Source: Ichthyophis bannanicus (taxonomy: Eukaryota; Chordata; Amphibia; Gymnophiona; Ichthyophiidae). Taken from it: a stretch of DNA of 64,000 nucleotides. A model generated the notes under the pieces. That model was not told the DNA's origin and did no database searches. It worked only from the letters and a program-made list of their open reading frames with translations. The DNA is taken from NCBI GenBank assembly GCA_033557465.1, contig JAWIIG010000038.1, forward strand, positions 3,063,501-3,127,500, in the 5' to 3' direction. A program made the translations under genes and the position numbers. Shown in pieces: positions 61,530 to 64,000 of this stretch. Numbering within the stretch: position 1 is the stretch's first letter; every line of letters starts with the position of its first letter.

Positions 61530-62660
61530 CCGGACATACAACAATATACTCTGGCATGCCAGATGCGGAACCTTCAAGATTGGTTAGGGTTCACCAGAAC
61601 TCATTACTCCGTGACAGTTTGTTTTCCCCATAGTCTGCTGGGAGAGTTAAAGATGGAACGTCATATGCTTCTCCACTTGACTTAGTAAAAGCTGCTGATT
61701 CAACTGCATGGTGTACCCTATGTGCTAGATGGCAGCTATCACCAGAGAACTCAGTTTTTGCCCCTCTGGGGCACTGCTAACTTTCTTCCTGGCATGGCAA
61801 TGAATATGTTTACTTTCTGGGAATGATGGGGCCTATGTTGTGAATGATCAATACTAGATGATCAAGGGAACATTCGATCATTTGTGGCAATAAGTTTGGA
61901 ATATGACCTAGAACCTAAACACTACTTTGCCTATTGTCAATTGCACCACTATATAGCTTTGCTTCATAAAGAAAGTTTACTCTCAAAAGGAAGGGACAAA
62001 ATGGTATAATATTTTAACCTAGATGAGGAGGAGGAGACCCTATCTATATCCCAATTCAATCGGAAAAATGAGAACTTGGCGGCACCAAAAGATTACACTG
62101 CAGTGGAGTCCGCCTGTGCCAAAGACATGGGGAAACCGGTACCCACAGGAATACTTTTACAAGCTGTTAAAAGAGTCCCCTATCTCTTTCAGTCGAGCCG
62201 ATGGTGGGAGCTTCAATATCTCACCCTTAGTCGGGCACAATTTTCACCATTACGAAGGTATCACAGTAGACTCTCAGAACAAGGAGCATGTCCATGTGCA
62301 AACAAAGTCAGCTAACTTAGTGCACAAGTGGTGGCGATGCCCCATGATTATATCTAATTGGGTCGCATTCAGACTTATTTGGAGGGGGGTGCTTGATCAG
62401 GCAATAGAACTCCAGATAGAAACAATTCTATCTGATATACTAAGCCCCATTCAGCCCAAGGGATGCCTGGTGCAATTGCTAGTTCGGAAAGTGTGTATGG
62501 TAGGGAAACAGCCAATTCTCCAACATGGAGGGACGAGAACCCCCCAACGTTTTTGGAGTGGCGTAGTTATCTGCATCAGTTAATGTTAATGGAACATATG
62601 ACCATGAAAGGGAACGCCCAAAAGCAAGAAGCCTTTTACTCTATGGGGATGTATTTACAC
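61530..62660 (+). pseudogene. L1-E ORF2, C-terminal part
   Basis: Continues after LTR-2 with pieces such as MRNLQDWLGFTRTHYSVT (near 61560). The best stretch is 62023-62583: RYPQEYFYKLLKESPISFSR, NLVHKWWRCPMIISNWVAF (the C-terminal Cys/His-Trp motif of L1 ORF2, compare WVHMWWSCPVVQKYW in L1-D) and QIETILSDILSP. The last pieces extend to about 62660. Frameshifted. Confidence 0.82.
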
Positions 62661-63095
62661 TGACCTCTCGGGCTCGGAATGAGATTCTTAATATGGACTA
62701 ATTCATATCAGTCTGAATGGGGAGCCATAATTGCATAACTGTGAAACTGCGAAAAGGGAGACCGGAACTGAGGACAAACTCTGTACAATGATTTGTGGAA
62801 GTGGAGCTAGCGTCCACAGTAGGTGATCTTATGAAGTATATCACCAGGTATAACCTAATTCTAATAAATATAACTGTGAGGGTATGAATGTATAATAGTA
62901 TGGAATCCCAGCAGGGGGTAGGGGGGGGAAGTAAGGGAAGAGTGAAATCAGTTGAGGAGAAATTGTAAACGCCAGACGATATTGCCTATCAAGTGTGATG
63001 TTGATATATCCAGAGGCCCTGGTAAGTATACCCATGGCCCTGGGGTTTGTTGTATATCTGACAGTTTAATAAAAATCATTTTTAAAAAATCCATT

Positions 63096-64000
63096 TTTTA
63101 CATGAATATTGCCACATACACAGTAAAAGGGGTCATTCTGATCCATGTTTAGCGAGTCTGGATGTCTGATCCAGATGTCCAAACTCGCTAAACATCTGGA
63201 CCGTGCTTGCGGCAGAAGAGCTCTCCACACGTATTGCCGAGTTATGCAGGGAGCTCTGTTTGGGGGCAGGAGGGGAGGGCCATGGTAGAGCGAGGGGGGG
63301 CAGTGGGCAGGAACGCGACTGGACGTACAGGCCTCAATCAGGATCTTGCACTTTTCAGAGTCTTTCTATGAGGCAAGATTCAGTTTCGCCTCTGGGTTCT
63401 GATATTTCATCTGATTGGTCCTTACTGTTTTTTAAAAAAAAATGTTGCGTCTCAATTTGGTTGCCTTGTTTTTTAAGAATTGATTTTAACCTAGAATTTG
63501 TTTAACAATCCCTTGCCGCCCACCCTTCTTCCTCTGTCCACACATTCTCTGTACATTACACAGTTTGCAACAACTTGGCTATTTATTTTAAATTTACACT
63601 GTTCAGACACACGTTTTTTATATATTCTTATGTTTTAGCCCAATTGTTTTACTTCATGGTCCAGTGTTGTGTTTTTTTTTAGTTAGGATCTCTTAGCTGT
63701 TTGGGCATCCCCTTTTATTCTTTATTATTTTCATTTGGGTATATTATATATTTATTCATTCTACTTATTTATTTATTTTATTTATTATTTGGGTCTCATA
63801 ATTTCTTACAGTTTAAGGGATTTTTGATTTGGGTATGGATGGCTCCTTTGGGTATAAGTTTATATGGTTCGACAGTTTTAAGCACTGCTGGAAGGCCCTC
63901 CTCTCCCTGTTATTTCCATTTTCCCCTTTTATTTCCATGGTCCTGTATTTAATGTTTTCTGGATCTAACCTCCTGTGATTTGTATTACCCCATGTAGTAT
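63096..64000. other. End of window, no recognised gene
   Basis: Contains a short inverted repeat (63145-63195), a G-rich patch near 63255-63310, and AT-rich sequence with an attta repeat around 63745-63785. No family could be assigned. Confidence 0.4.
63145..63195. repeat. 13-bp inverted repeat around a 25-bp centre
   Basis: Arms atgtttagcgagt (63145-63157) and actcgctaaacat (63183-63195) are exact complements. The centre has a repeated ctggatgt/ccagatgt pattern. It might be a small MITE or MITE end; no target duplication was found. Confidence 0.7.

Larger units (their letters stand above)
53821..63095 (+). mobile_element. L1-E: old L1-type LINE with two solo LTRs inside
   Basis: Order: 5' UTR from about 53821, ORF1 remnant (54060-54800), G-rich spacer (54960-55290), endonuclease (55440-56842), LTR-1 (56843-58377), RT (58400-59801), LTR-2 (59802-61529), ORF2 C-terminal part (61530-62660) and a 3' end with ttaataaaaatcatttttaa (about 63066-63090). 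More decayed than L1-D. Confidence 0.88.

Noticed and set aside
63203..63505. 100-codon frame near the window end as a host exon
   Set aside because: No recognisable domain, and no splice sites or conservation evidence; GC-rich stretch followed by low-complexity sequence.
1..64000. CRISPR array, prokaryotic operon, phage or defence system
   Set aside because: No spaced direct repeats, no ribosome-binding-site-linked gene runs, and all coding signals belong to eukaryotic retroelements and transposons.

Overview
This is a stretch of vertebrate nuclear DNA made almost entirely of nested and mostly decayed transposable elements. I found no host gene, no RNA gene, no CRISPR array and no prokaryotic operon. 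The mix is DIRS-type tyrosine-recombinase retrotransposons, CR1, L2-like and L1 LINEs, a Penelope-like element with a GIY-YIG domain, solo LTRs, hAT, mariner and palindromic MITEs, and a tRNA-headed SINE with an L2-type tail. This suggests a large, repeat-rich tetrapod genome. An amphibian is most likely and a caecilian would fit well, but the species is inference; no single-copy gene is present to settle it.

Layout. 1-3075: right part of DIRS-1 (minus strand, left side outside the window). 3611-16242: an old CR1 LINE (family A, plus strand) broken by a palindromic MITE, a 5'-truncated CR1 of a second family (B), an AT-rich repeat block and the 7.2-kb DIRS-2. DIRS-2 is itself interrupted by an L2-like LINE. 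16243-16496: SCAN-type gag remnant. 16497-31118: DIRS-3 (minus), which holds a hAT MITE, a SINE and the whole of DIRS-4 (21849-30400). DIRS-4 in turn holds a nearly full-length CR1-B. 31119-31440: I/Nimb-like LINE remnant. 31814-35655: two CR1-A copies on the minus strand, one with an uninterrupted 989-codon ORF2. 36015-48765: L1-type LINE (plus) with an intact ORF1, broken by DIRS-5 (39601-44638) and two L2-like fragments. 48766-53820: CR1 and L2 fragments, a mariner MITE, about 1.7 kb of unrecognised sequence and a Penelope-like 3' end. 53821-63095: a second, older L1 containing two solo LTRs with 4-bp target duplications. 63096-64000: unrecognised.

How the parts relate. The DIRS elements follow the known plan: gag, RT-RNase H and tyrosine recombinase ORFs that overlap, inverted termini, and an internal complementary region (ICR) that carries both outer ends joined. 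In DIRS-2, -4 and -5 the ICR lets the element ends be read to within a base or so. DIRS-2 sits in a CR1 with no target duplication, as expected for tyrosine recombinase integration. DIRS-4 (gag only) and DIRS-5 (most of RT-RH deleted) keep both ends and look non-autonomous. The L2-like LINEs and the SINE share a 3' hairpin, which suggests a LINE-SINE partnership.

The least expected signal is at the DIRS ends. The join of the two termini, stored in each ICR, reads like a tiny intron: a consensus splice donor followed 23-36 nt later by an acceptor-like CAG. It is seen in two DIRS families. Its function, if any, is unknown.
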